This document shows positions 43,598 to 51,762 of a stretch of DNA of 64,000 nucleotides, piece by piece. The DNA comes from JAFGAV01 sp041479055 (GTDB lineage: Bacteria > Acidobacteriota > Aminicenantia > Aminicenantales > JAFGAV01). The translations under genes were made by a program, and so were the position numbers. Each line of letters opens with the position of its first letter. The first letter of the stretch is position 1. The stretch covers positions 744,001-808,000 of the forward strand of contig OY969762.1 in NCBI GenBank assembly GCA_963702835.1. Reading direction: 5' to 3'. The notes under the pieces were generated by a model. It ran no database searches and was not told where the DNA came from. It was given only the letters and a program-made list of their open reading frames with translations.

Positions 43598-46500
43598 TCA
43601 CTTCCTTTTGTCCGGATAGGCCGGGTGCTTGGGAACCTCGACCGGCTTTTTCTCTATTTTCTCCTGGAGATACTTGACGGCCGCCTCGAGCTGGGCGTCT
43701 TTTCCCCGGAAGGCGGCGCGGGGCAGGTTGTCCACCACGATATCAGGTTCGACGCCGTGGCCCTCGATGAGCCATTCGCCCTCCGGGCTGTAGACGCCCG
43801 TTTCTGCTGCTGAGGCGATTCCCCGGTCGACCAGGATGTTGCTCTGGCTCAACCAGATCTCGCCCCCCCAGGTCCGCATGCCGATGACCTGGCCCAGGCC
43901 GAGCCTGCGGAAGCCTTCGCTGAAAGCCTCGCCGTCCGAGGCCGTATATTCGTCGCACAGGACGACCAGGTGCCCGCGGAAAGCGTATTGCATGTTCCAG
44001 GTCGGCCTGCCCACCCGGCCCTGCCAGTAGAACCAGGCCCGCCGCAGAAGTTTTTCCAGAATCCAGGAATCGATGTTGCCGCCGCGGTTATGCCGGACAT
44101 CGATGATCAGCCCTTGGCGGTCGAAGACCGGATAAAAGTTCTTGGCCCACTCGGTGTAGTTGTCGCCGCCCATAGCCCGCAGATGGAGGTAGCCGATTTT
44201 TCCTTTCCCGGCCTTCTCCACTTCAAGGCGGCGGGTGTATTCCCATTCGGCATAGCGGAGGTCGGATTCGGCCCCGGTGGTCAGGGGATAGACGATGGCC
44301 TTGAAGGCCTCACCGCCCGCGGCCGGCTTGACCTCGAGCAGAACCTGCAGGCCGGCCGTGTTCCGCAGGAGGAGCGACGGGTCGGCCACGCCGACCGTCG
44401 GCGCGCCGTTTATGGCCATGATCAGGTCGCCCTCCCGGATGTTCAGCATGGGCTGGCCCAGCGGGGAACAGCGCTCGGGATACTCGGGGTCCGACCGGTA
44501 GATGTGCTCGACCCGATAGCCGCCCCCGGCCTCATCGCGGGCCAGCCTGGCCCCCAGCGAACCCAGGGCAACATTATCGGCGCCTTGACGGACATCGCCG
44601 CCCCGGACGAAGGTGTGGAGGGCCGACAGCTCGCCGACGAGATGGGCCAGGAGGTCATTGAGCTCGGCCCGGTCGCTGACCCTGTCCACAAAGGGCCGGT
44701 GCCGCTGGAGAAGGCCTTGGTAATCGACGTTGTGGAGGTTCCGGTCGTAGAAATAGTCCCTCTCCATGCGCCAGGCGTCAATGAACATCTGACGCCACTC
44801 CTGCCTGGGGTCGATAGAGAAGGTCCAGCGGGACATATCGACTTTCTTCTCGCCCAGGGCCGGGGGAGCCGAGGCTGCGGCGTCGATGACGTAGAGGTCG
44901 CTGTCTTTCTGGACGAGGATCTTCTTTCCGTCGGCCGAAAGCTCGAAGTTCCGAATGTCCTCCAGGACCGTCTTGGCCTGGACGTTTCGGTTCTTGATCT
45001 CGATGGCCTGAAGCTTGTTGCGGCCCGCGGCGGCGCTCTCCCGGTCGATGAAGAAAAGCATTTTTTCGCAGACGGCGAGTTGAGAATAAGCGCCGGCCGG
45101 GAGGGGCACCTCAAAGATGCGATCCTGGATGCCGGCCAGCTCCATCACCACCTTGGCCGCGGCTGCCTTAGGCCCTTTTGACTCGGCGGGTTTTTCGGCC
45201 TTGGCCGGCTCTCCGGCCGGGGCCTTTGCCTCCTTGGCTTCTTTCTGCGCCTTGTCTTCCTTAGTGAGCTCATTGGAAGGAGCGAAGGGGAAGGTCTCCT
45301 TGGCGGTCAAGGCCAGGGCATAGATTTTAGTCGTCTTGTCAAAGTAGGGTTCCGGCTGGCGGGGTCCCCAGGGGCTGCCCACGGCGCTCCGCAAATATCG
45401 GTCGGACAGAAAATAGAGCCACTTCCCGTCCGGGCTCCAGGCCGGGTTATAGGAGTCGACGCGGTTGTCGGTCAGCTCGCTGATTTGGCCCGTCGTGGCG
45501 TTGAGGAGCATGACCTGCTGGAAAGAGTTGTCGGCCGTTTGGCCGAAAGCCAGCCACTGGCTGTCGGCGGACCAGGCCAGGTCGTCGAACATCCCGTTCG
45601 GTGATTCGGCCACCCGGCTCAGGGTTTTCTTATCGAGGCTGTAAACCCAGAGCTGGTTGTCTTTGTCGGCGAAGGCGATGGAGCGGCCGTCGGGCGAGGG
45701 AATCCCGTCGAAGCGGATGACTTTGGCGCCCGAGGTGAGCTGCTCCTCCTGCCCCAGCCCGTCGGCCGGGGTGCGGAGGAATTCCCACTCGCCGGTCTGG
45801 TCGGAGAGGATCATCAGGATTTTCCCGTCCCCCAGGAAGCGGGCGGTCCGGCTGCGGACGCCGTCCTGGCGGCTGACCCGGATCCACCGTCCGTCTTCCA
45901 CGGGAGCGACAAAGACGTTGCCGCGGGAAATGAGGACCAGCCGGTCACCCGAGGGCGAGAGATGGACGGAGGTCAAGTAGTCCAGCGGCTTGCTGACCCA
46001 TTTCTCCCGCATCTGGTCGAAGTCCGAGGGGAGGGTGATGTCGATGGGACGATCCTGGCCGCTGCCGATGTCGTAAAGGCGGAGGTCGGCCACCAGCTGA
46101 TAGGCAATTTTCCCGTTGTGGAGCGAGGGCCAGCTCACGTCGAATCCTTTATGGAAGGTGTGCTGCTTGAGAGCCCCGCCCTGGGGATCTATGGACCACA
46201 GGTTCATGGTGCCGTCGCGGTCGCTGACAAAATAGACCCGGCCCTGCCAGAACATGGGGTTTTTGCTCGTCCCGGGATAGTCGGCGGTCAGGGGGGAAGC
46301 CTCCGGGTCTCCGGCTGTGTACCTCCACAGGTTTTGGGCAGTCCCGCCTTTATATCGTTTGGTGTAGCTTCCTTGGAAGGGGAGACGGGTAAAGTAGAGC
46401 GCCCGGCCGGCCGGGTCAAAGGACCCGTCCGCTGCCTGGCTGAGAGGGAGAATGTTTTCGGTATTTGTCTTAGGGTCGAGGACCACCAGCTGGGTGTTGG

Positions 46501-46900
46501 GGAGCGTCGAGTACTTCTGGGTGGCGTAAATGATTTTCCCGTCCGGCGTCCAGCCCACGACGGCCGAGGTCTGGCCGGAGAACGTGCGGCGGACCGGGAG
46601 TCCGCCGGCCAGGGGCATGGTGTACACCTCGGTAGGTCCCTCATACTGAGCGGAGAAAGCGACAGTTGTCCCGTCGGGAGAGATGGCCGGGTTGGTCTCG
46701 AGCCCGGGGTGGGTCGTCAGGCGGACGGCCGTCCCTCCCTTGATATCGACCGACCAGAGGTCTCCTTCCGAGGTGAAAACAACCGTATTCCCGTGAATAG
46801 CGGGGAAGCGGTAATATCCGTTCCGGCCGGCAGGAAAAGAGGGGAGGGTCATCACAGCCAGGGTCAGGACGACGGCCAAGAGGGCGAAGGTTTTTTTCAT
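43598..46900 (-). CDS. Exported tricorn-type protease (TolB-like propeller plus S41 peptidase)
   Basis: A 1100-residue protein with a signal peptide (MKKTFALLAVVLTLAVM). Residues about 25-530 are a TolB/WD-like propeller with repeated SPDGxxxAF blades such as AISPDGTTVAF and IPSPDGRSIAF. A Lys/Ala/Glu-rich linker (KEDKAQKEAKEAKAP) leads to the second propeller part, then a PDZ-like region (LNIREGDLIMAINGAP). The end is an S41 peptidase core with LIIDVRHNRGGNID and TASDGEAFSEGFR, holding the nucleophilic serine. ATG 46900 has AAAGGAG upstream. It matches the tricorn family that trims peptides; its export suggests use of outside peptides. Confidence 0.93.
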   Translation of the reverse strand: MKKTFALLAVVLTLAVMTLPSFPAGRNGYYRFPAIHGNTVVFTSEGDLWSVDIKGGTAVRLTTHPGLETNPAISPDGTTVAFSAQYEGPTEVYTMPLAGGLPVRRTFSGQTSAVVGWTPDGKIIYATQKYSTLPNTQLVVLDPKTNTENILPLSQAADGSFDPAGRALYFTRLPFQGSYTKRYKGGTAQNLWRYTAGDPEASPLTADYPGTSKNPMFWQGRVYFVSDRDGTMNLWSIDPQGGALKQHTFHKGFDVSWPSLHNGKIAYQLVADLRLYDIGSGQDRPIDITLPSDFDQMREKWVSKPLDYLTSVHLSPSGDRLVLISRGNVFVAPVEDGRWIRVSRQDGVRSRTARFLGDGKILMILSDQTGEWEFLRTPADGLGQEEQLTSGAKVIRFDGIPSPDGRSIAFADKDNQLWVYSLDKKTLSRVAESPNGMFDDLAWSADSQWLAFGQTADNSFQQVMLLNATTGQISELTDNRVDSYNPAWSPDGKWLYFLSDRYLRSAVGSPWGPRQPEPYFDKTTKIYALALTAKETFPFAPSNELTKEDKAQKEAKEAKAPAGEPAKAEKPAESKGPKAAAAKVVMELAGIQDRIFEVPLPAGAYSQLAVCEKMLFFIDRESAAAGRNKLQAIEIKNRNVQAKTVLEDIRNFELSADGKKILVQKDSDLYVIDAAASAPPALGEKKVDMSRWTFSIDPRQEWRQMFIDAWRMERDYFYDRNLHNVDYQGLLQRHRPFVDRVSDRAELNDLLAHLVGELSALHTFVRGGDVRQGADNVALGSLGARLARDEAGGGYRVEHIYRSDPEYPERCSPLGQPMLNIREGDLIMAINGAPTVGVADPSLLLRNTAGLQVLLEVKPAAGGEAFKAIVYPLTTGAESDLRYAEWEYTRRLEVEKAGKGKIGYLHLRAMGGDNYTEWAKNFYPVFDRQGLIIDVRHNRGGNIDSWILEKLLRRAWFYWQGRVGRPTWNMQYAFRGHLVVLCDEYTASDGEAFSEGFRRLGLGQVIGMRTWGGEIWLSQSNILVDRGIASAAETGVYSPEGEWLIEGHGVEPDIVVDNLPRAAFRGKDAQLEAAVKYLQEKIEKKPVEVPKHPAYPDKRK

Positions 46901-47126
46901 AATGAGAACTCCTTTCTCGAACTCCAGACGATGAGCCCCTATTGTAAGAACCAGAAGAGGTATTTTTCAAGAGGCCACCGCCCGCTCAGATCGCTTATCA
47001 GGAAGAGATCTATGCGGCGGGTTCGTTGGAACTGCGCCGCAGCGCCGTTTGATCCTTGGAGAGCCAAGGCCGATTTGCGCTGACCGGGTGTTTTCGGCTA
47101 TTTTTATAGAGGACGCGAATAAGACG
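46901..47126. other. Intergenic region between divergent genes
   Basis: No gene or strong hairpin recognised here. Promoters of the tricorn gene and of the membrane protein gene must lie in it, but no convincing -35/-10 pair stands out. Confidence 0.4.
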
Positions 47127-47804
47127 ATGATCGTTCTGCTCATCATTGTCCTCGTGGCTTTCATCGCCGCGGGCATCTATCTCAGCTTGTGGCTGGCCGC
47201 CAAGCGCCGCAATGAGCTGTCCGACTGGGGCGCCGCGCACGGCCTGACCTTCTCGCCCGCGAAAGACGGCTCGCTGGAATCCCGGTTCCCCGCGTTCAAC
47301 TGCCTCCGGTCCGGTGATCACCGCTATGCTGAAAACATCTTGACCGGAAAATGGTCAGACCGCGATTTCCTGAGTTTTGATTATCACTATGAGACGCACA
47401 CGCAAAGCAGTAAGGGCGGAACGCAGACGCAGCACCACCACTTTTCCGCCGTCGTTCTCTCCAGTCCTGTCCTGCTCAAACCCCTGTTCATCCGGCCGGA
47501 GGGATTGTTCGACAAGCTGGCCGGGTTCTTCGGGTTCGATGACATCAATTTCGAGTCGGCCGAGTTTAGCCGCAAGTTCTACGTCAAGTCGCCCGATAAA
47601 AAGTGGGCCTACGACGTGATCCACCAGCGCACGATGGAATTCATACTCGGAATGCCCAAGTTCAGCCTGCAGTTCGACGGACACTCGGCCATCGCTTGGC
47701 GCAGTTCGACGTTCAAAACCCAGGACTTCGAGCAGGCTGCGGAACTGATCACGGGGATCCTCGAGCGCTTGCCGGAATACCTCGTGCAGCAGCAAATGTC
47801 CTAA
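47127..47804 (+). CDS. Membrane-anchored protein with soluble domain, unknown function
   Basis: A 225-residue protein. Residues 1-25 form one membrane helix (MIVLLIIVLVAFIAAGIYLSL), then a cytosolic or periplasmic domain (RRNELSDWGAAHGLTFSPAKD) with beta-rich core and a C-terminal helix. The TYHYE-type and HHHF residues (SFDYHYETHTQ, QTQHHHFSAVVLSS) might bind metal. ATG 47127 is chosen over the upstream start at 47049, which lacks a ribosome site and precedes the helix by 26 non-conserved residues. It is 15 bases before lemA, with which it is certainly cotranscribed; such partners of LemA are common and unnamed. Confidence 0.75.
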   Translation: MIVLLIIVLVAFIAAGIYLSLWLAAKRRNELSDWGAAHGLTFSPAKDGSLESRFPAFNCLRSGDHRYAENILTGKWSDRDFLSFDYHYETHTQSSKGGTQTQHHHFSAVVLSSPVLLKPLFIRPEGLFDKLAGFFGFDDINFESAEFSRKFYVKSPDKKWAYDVIHQRTMEFILGMPKFSLQFDGHSAIAWRSSTFKTQDFEQAAELITGILERLPEYLVQQQMS

Positions 47805-47819
47805 CCGTAGGAGTCAGTC

Positions 47820-48380
47820 ATGGAACCCATCGTGATCATCATCATTGCCGTTGTCGTGCTCCTTATCGCCTGGATTATCGGCATGTACAACTCTCTCGTT
47901 AAAATTCGCCAGCAGTGCCGCGAGTCCTGGTCGGTGATCGACACCGAGCTTAAGCGCCGCTACGACCTGATCCCGAACCTGGTTGAAACCGTCAAGGGTT
48001 ACGTCAAGCACGAGAGCGGCGTGCTCCAGGCCGTGACCGAGGCTCGCAGCAAAGCCGTGGCCTCGACCGGTTCGCCCGCCAGCCAGGCGGCCGACGAGAA
48101 CGTCCTGGTCGGCGCGATGAGGCAGATGTATGGCGTCGTGGAGCGCTACCCCGACCTCAAGGCCAACCAGAACTTCCTGAAACTGCAGGAGGAGCTGGCG
48201 AACACGGAAGACCGCATCCAGGCCGCCCGCCGCTTCTACAACGCCAATGTCCGCGACATGAACACCAAGGTCGAAGTCTTTCCCTCCAATATCCTCGCCG
48301 GAATGTTCGGGTTCAATCGGGAGGAATTCTTCGAGATCGAGGACACCGGCATCCGAACCCCGCCGGCGGTCAAGGTCTAG
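47820..48380 (+). CDS. lemA: LemA family protein
   Basis: A 186-residue protein with an N-terminal membrane helix (PIVIIIIAVVVLLIAWIIGM), then the long helical LemA domain: YNSLVKIRQQCRESWSVIDTELKRRYDLIPNLVETVKGY, with ENFLKLQEELANTEDRIQAARRFYNANVRDMNT-type helices and the closing FPSNILAGMFGF. LemA proteins are anchored in the membrane with a four-helix bundle; their function is not settled. The gene follows the membrane protein at 47127 as an operon. Confidence 0.94.
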   Translation: MEPIVIIIIAVVVLLIAWIIGMYNSLVKIRQQCRESWSVIDTELKRRYDLIPNLVETVKGYVKHESGVLQAVTEARSKAVASTGSPASQAADENVLVGAMRQMYGVVERYPDLKANQNFLKLQEELANTEDRIQAARRFYNANVRDMNTKVEVFPSNILAGMFGFNREEFFEIEDTGIRTPPAVKV

Positions 48381-48726
48381 TTTTTCCGACCCTTGGGGCG
48401 TTACCTTCGCAGCGATCGAAGATGCTATGGCCCAAAAGCGATTCGGGTCGGACCGAGCTCGTGCATTTATTATCAACTAATTAGAAGGATAATCGACGGC
48501 AATATTAGCCAATTTAAGGGCAATTCAGGGCCAAAAAAGTTTGAATTTGTTTTTATTCAAGGTATCGGTGACGTAGATAGTGAGCATTTTTTGCCCTAAA
48601 AACATGGCATTTTGGGGGTAAAAAGGCAAAGTATTGAAGCTAACTTTTTGATTCCAAAATAGAACCCTCGGTCTGACCCCACGCACCCTCGCTTTGGTCG
48701 ATATATGGTCAAGATGCGTAACTCAT
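48381..48726. other. Intergenic region with REP-associated motif
   Basis: No gene recognised in 346 AT-rich bases. The motif GGTCTGACCCCA lies at 48670-48681, inverted relative to 21985-21996. The flanks have T and A runs, as often seen near IS200/REP-type elements. Confidence 0.5.
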
Positions 48727-49167
48727 TTATGTTTTGCTGATTCCTTCTGGCCCCCATGTAGAAATTATAGTGCCGATGAATTTGGTCCGGCTATCGCTTT
48801 GCATCCTGGGGGAATCTAAATCTAAAACAGGGCTATCAACCCTCAACTCTACTGCCCCATACTGTTGAGGCAGAATATTCCTTGCGGAGATTGTCATCCA
48901 CGAGCCTCCATCGCCCGGGGCGACCAATTCAAAAGGAGCATCTGTCTCCATTATGCTAAATATGCCATTTTTGCTAGTGATATCAGCAGTAAAATATTGG
49001 GCGGGTGCATTGCCGCGATTGCAGATCACTACCGCGAGATGCTTGCCGCAGCCTTGATAGCTGACCACGATAAACGGTTTTTTAGCGAACGGGAAGCGTC
49101 CTTTTTGAGCGTTCAGTGCCATCAAAATTATCCCAACAAGCACGCCAGCGACAATAGTAATAATCAT
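48727..49167 (-). CDS. Small membrane-anchored protein, unknown (AT-rich island)
   Basis: A 146-residue protein from ATG 49167 with an N-terminal membrane helix (MIITIVAGVLVGIILMALNA) and a short basic loop, then a beta-rich domain (PFIVVSYQGCGKHLAVVICNR) that resembles a small Ig- or C2-like sandwich (PFELVAPGDGGSWMTISA). The longer start (GTG 49221) would lie upstream of a predicted -10 box at 49206-49211, so I prefer 49167. Its base composition is clearly AT-richer than the chromosomal genes, like the SIR2 gene beside it, pointing to common acquisition. Family not recognised. It is divergent from the SIR2-like gene. Confidence 0.65.
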   Translation of the reverse strand: MIITIVAGVLVGIILMALNAQKGRFPFAKKPFIVVSYQGCGKHLAVVICNRGNAPAQYFTADITSKNGIFSIMETDAPFELVAPGDGGSWMTISARNILPQQYGAVELRVDSPVLDLDSPRMQSDSRTKFIGTIISTWGPEGISKT

Positions 49168-49205
49168 GTTCAAGCCAGTGATTCCGCTTTGCCTTTCTTG
49201 GACAA

Positions 49206-49235
49206 GATATAGGCCTGGCACAGCTGCAATGTCAA
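49206..49235 (-). promoter_or_regulatory. Predicted promoter for the small membrane protein gene
   Basis: On the minus strand: TTGACA (49230-49235), an 18-base spacer and TATATC (49206-49211). It lies between the two divergent island genes and would start transcription near 49200. Confidence 0.4.
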
Positions 49236-49371
49236 GGGGAAGAAGAGTGATCAGGATCAGGTTTTCTCACCCCCCGTCTCCCAGTAGCCTACCGGCCCAT
49301 CTCCCTTGACATACCCTCGCCTTTGGGAAAAAATCTATAAATTAAGATAGGGCTTTGTTTCGAGGACCAAA

Positions 49372-50283
49372 ATGATCCTATCAAGAACTGTTTTTATCCT
49401 CGGGGCTGGAGCAAGTTGCGATTTTAAGTTTCCGTCGGGGCAACGTCTGGTTGATATCATCGTCGACCATCTCGACCACCGAAAGGATAATGAATGGCGC
49501 GATATTCTGGGGACACTTGGACATAGGCATCATTCTGATATAGATAATTTCGCAACTTATTTAAAGAAAAGTCACCTTTACTCGATTGATGAATTCCTGT
49601 TGAGACATTCAGAGTTCATGGAGCTAGCTAAGAAGTGCATCGCTCTTGCTCTAATCCCGTTCGAGAAGGATGAGAATCTGTCTGGAGATCACTGGTGCAG
49701 GTATCTATTTAATAACCTGGTTGATAGCGTAACAGATTGGCGCAAATTGCGGGAAAACGAGCTCTCCATAATCACCTTCAATTATGATAGATCACTAGAT
49801 CATTATTTGTTTGAAGGCTTAAAGCATACCTTTTCTCTTTCCCCACAAGACACACTTTGGGCTTTTGAGACTATCCCTATAGTTCATGTTTATGGAAAGT
49901 TGGGGGGACTCCCCGGATGCGCAGGAGGCGCAAAAGAGGAGAGGGAATATACTCCTGCTTTGGACTGGGGAGAAGTCAGCCGAGCAGCGAGCCAAATCAT
50001 AACAATCCCCGAATTGCTAAAAGAGAAGCCTGACACAATAGATCACGCAATTAGCTTACTCAATAGGGATAATGAAAGCATCTATCTGCTTGGCTTTGGC
50101 TACAATAACAAGAACTTGGAGATGCTTCATTTTGATCGGGCTAGAGCCAATAGGAAAAATGGCACCTGCGTGGGATTGGGCCTGGCCGAACGGGAGTATG
50201 TTTCCAGGGAATGGAAAATCCTTTTCCCCAGCTTTGGAAAATATATAATGGATTTCATGAAGGAAGAGGTATCTTGGCGGTGA
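49372..50283 (+). CDS. SIR2-like NAD-binding protein (possible defence effector)
   Basis: A 303-residue protein with the SIR2-like fold: Rossmann start TVFILGAGASCDF (glycine loop, residues 9-16), SIITFNYDRSLDHYL with Asn137, HVYGKLGG with His172, and LLGFGYNNKNLEML near the end. Asn and His at these places match the catalytic pair of NAD-cleaving SIR2 domains in anti-phage systems (Thoeris ThsA, DSR, SIR2-APAZ). The protein is a stand-alone SIR2 domain with short flanks and no other domain. GAGGA lies about six bases before the ATG. Its low GC, the nearby transposase remnant and the unlinked context suggest acquisition by transfer. Role as an NADase in defence is inference. Confidence 0.78.
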   Translation: MILSRTVFILGAGASCDFKFPSGQRLVDIIVDHLDHRKDNEWRDILGTLGHRHHSDIDNFATYLKKSHLYSIDEFLLRHSEFMELAKKCIALALIPFEKDENLSGDHWCRYLFNNLVDSVTDWRKLRENELSIITFNYDRSLDHYLFEGLKHTFSLSPQDTLWAFETIPIVHVYGKLGGLPGCAGGAKEEREYTPALDWGEVSRAASQIITIPELLKEKPDTIDHAISLLNRDNESIYLLGFGYNNKNLEMLHFDRARANRKNGTCVGLGLAEREYVSREWKILFPSFGKYIMDFMKEEVSWR

Positions 50284-50379
50284 GCACCAATCAACTATCT
50301 TTACACCAGCGTTTCCGCGTAGCCGACGATATAAAGATGTGCGGTGTTTGTTTTGGTGATGTTATAGTCGATCGTTTCG
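50284..50379. other. Spacer between SIR2 gene and transposase remnant
   Basis: About 96 bases with no recognisable coding content; probably the junction left by the element insertion. Confidence 0.35.
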
Positions 50380-50536
50380 ATGAAGGTCGTGGCTTTCCTC
50401 ACGGATTTCTCCGTGGTGGACAGGATCATCGACCACCTTAAGCTGACCTTTGTCACGGACAGGCCCCCCGCCCCCTCAGGCCATCTCGCAGGAACTCTTG
50501 ATGGCCGCTGATGTTTCGGCCGAATATTTCTTATAA
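50380..50536 (+). pseudogene. C-terminal transposase remnant (same family as 798-971)
   Basis: From ATG 50380 the frame reads MKVVAFLTDFSVVDRIIDHLKLTF, then changes frame once within the following Pro-rich stretch (RPPAPSG) and ends QELLMAADVSAEYFL at TAA 50534-50536. This is the typical C terminus of the 'putative transposase' family also present at 798-971. The remainder is lost. The 3' flank matches 994-1165, and the element end is at 50703-50744. Confidence 0.6.
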
Positions 50537-50549
50537 AGCTCTCTTATGC

Positions 50550-50744
50550 CGAGGGGTAGGTCCGGGTGATTTCCGCCTCTCGGGCACCGTGGCCGGTTTC
50601 CGGGTCGCCCCCTTCGCTCTCCAGCCTACTGATTACTTCTGGGTCGAGATGTAAGCTTCCTAAGGGTGGCGATAGGGGATAATCGATGCCCAACCGTGCC
50701 CTGCTTGAAGATTTCACTTCAGAGGTGCTACATTGAGCGGGGGC
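50550..50744 (+). repeat. 3' end of decayed transposon, including its terminus
   Basis: Similar in order and content to 994-1165 (see that entry), then ends with the terminus at 50703-50744 (GCTTGAAGATTTCACTTCAG ... CATTGAGCGGGGGC). The terminus recurs inverted at 458-499 with 36 of 42 identities. Confidence 0.65.
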
Positions 50745-50758
50745 AGGTCAGTTGACGC

Positions 50759-51664
50759 TCAATTCTTTTTTTCAGTCAGCTCCAGGTAGATCACTTCCAC
50801 TAAGCTGGGCCAGCGCCGTCCGCCGGCCGCCGCCTGGTCCACGATGTTGAAGGCCTTTTTTATGTCATCCAGGTTTTTCTTCTCGGCGATAAGGGCCTTC
50901 ACTTTGTCCAATCTTTCCTGGATATAGGCCAATCCCTTCTCCAGCTCGGCTTTGCCCTCCGGCTCGTTGTGGCCGCAAACATAGATATCGGCGTCCAGGG
51001 CCAGCAGCGCTTTCAGGGTTTTAACCGCGCCCAGGACGCTTCCATTCTTTTGACGATGGATGAGCGGGTCGCGGCCGACGAACAGCAGGTCGCCGATGAA
51101 GGCAACTTTATCCTCGGGAATATAGACGACTGCGTCGCCGTCCGTGTGGGCCGGGCCGAAATAGAAAAGCTCGAGGCGCTTCCCCCCCGAGAAAATAGTC
51201 ATGGTTTCGGTGAAGGTTATGTTGGGCAGGTAGGCTTGCTGGCGAGGATCCAGAAAGGCGGCGGCCATATGCTTCCGGGTGTTATCCTGAGAGACGATCA
51301 CCAGCCCGGCCGGGAATCCGGTCAGGCCGTTGACATGGTCACCGTCGCTGTGAGTAAGGAGGACGGTTGTCAGGGGAACCGGAGCGAGCTTTTTCGCTTC
51401 GTCCAGCATTTTTTTGGCCGATTCATCGGTCATCTTGGCGTCAATGATAAACGCCTCTTTGTCCGTCCAGAACAGGCCACAGTTGGCGCCGCTGCCGCCC
51501 ACAATTTCATAAATGTTTCCCCGTATATGGGTCAGGGTGAGGGGAGGGGGTTCCGGTTGGGCCTGAGCTGGCCGGCCCTGCGGCTGCTGGGCTAGGGCCG
51601 CTCCAAACACAAGACAGATGGCAAGGATAATTCCGTAAAGAGGCCGATGGGATTTCATGGACAT
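50759..51664 (-). CDS. Exported metallo-beta-lactamase-fold hydrolase
   Basis: A 301-residue protein with a signal peptide (MSMKSHRPLYGIILAICLVFGAALA) and an MBL domain: TVLLTHSDGDHVNGLTGFP, GPAHTDGDAVVYIPEDK and a late GHNEPEGKAEL. The central metal motif is HSDGDH, with aspartate where most MBL enzymes have a second histidine (HxHxDH); the remaining His/Asp ligands are present. AAGGAG lies five bases before ATG 51664 (the upstream start 51718 has no site). The protein may hydrolyse an ester, thioester or glyoxylated compound; the substrate is open. It follows sucD after 98 bases on the same strand. Confidence 0.88.
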   Translation of the reverse strand: MSMKSHRPLYGIILAICLVFGAALAQQPQGRPAQAQPEPPPLTLTHIRGNIYEIVGGSGANCGLFWTDKEAFIIDAKMTDESAKKMLDEAKKLAPVPLTTVLLTHSDGDHVNGLTGFPAGLVIVSQDNTRKHMAAAFLDPRQQAYLPNITFTETMTIFSGGKRLELFYFGPAHTDGDAVVYIPEDKVAFIGDLLFVGRDPLIHRQKNGSVLGAVKTLKALLALDADIYVCGHNEPEGKAELEKGLAYIQERLDKVKALIAEKKNLDDIKKAFNIVDQAAAGGRRWPSLVEVIYLELTEKKN

Positions 51665-51762
51665 GTCACTCTCCTTCAAAAAATACACCGCCCGCGAGCT
51701 TTTCCTCAAAAAGATCAACCCGCGGAGTTCGGCGTCGCGGATTTGAACTCAAGCGAGCTTGA

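Noticed and set aside
49306..49341. TTGACA ... TATAAA as promoter of the SIR2 gene
   Set aside because: The spacer is 24 bases, too long for a sigma70-type promoter.
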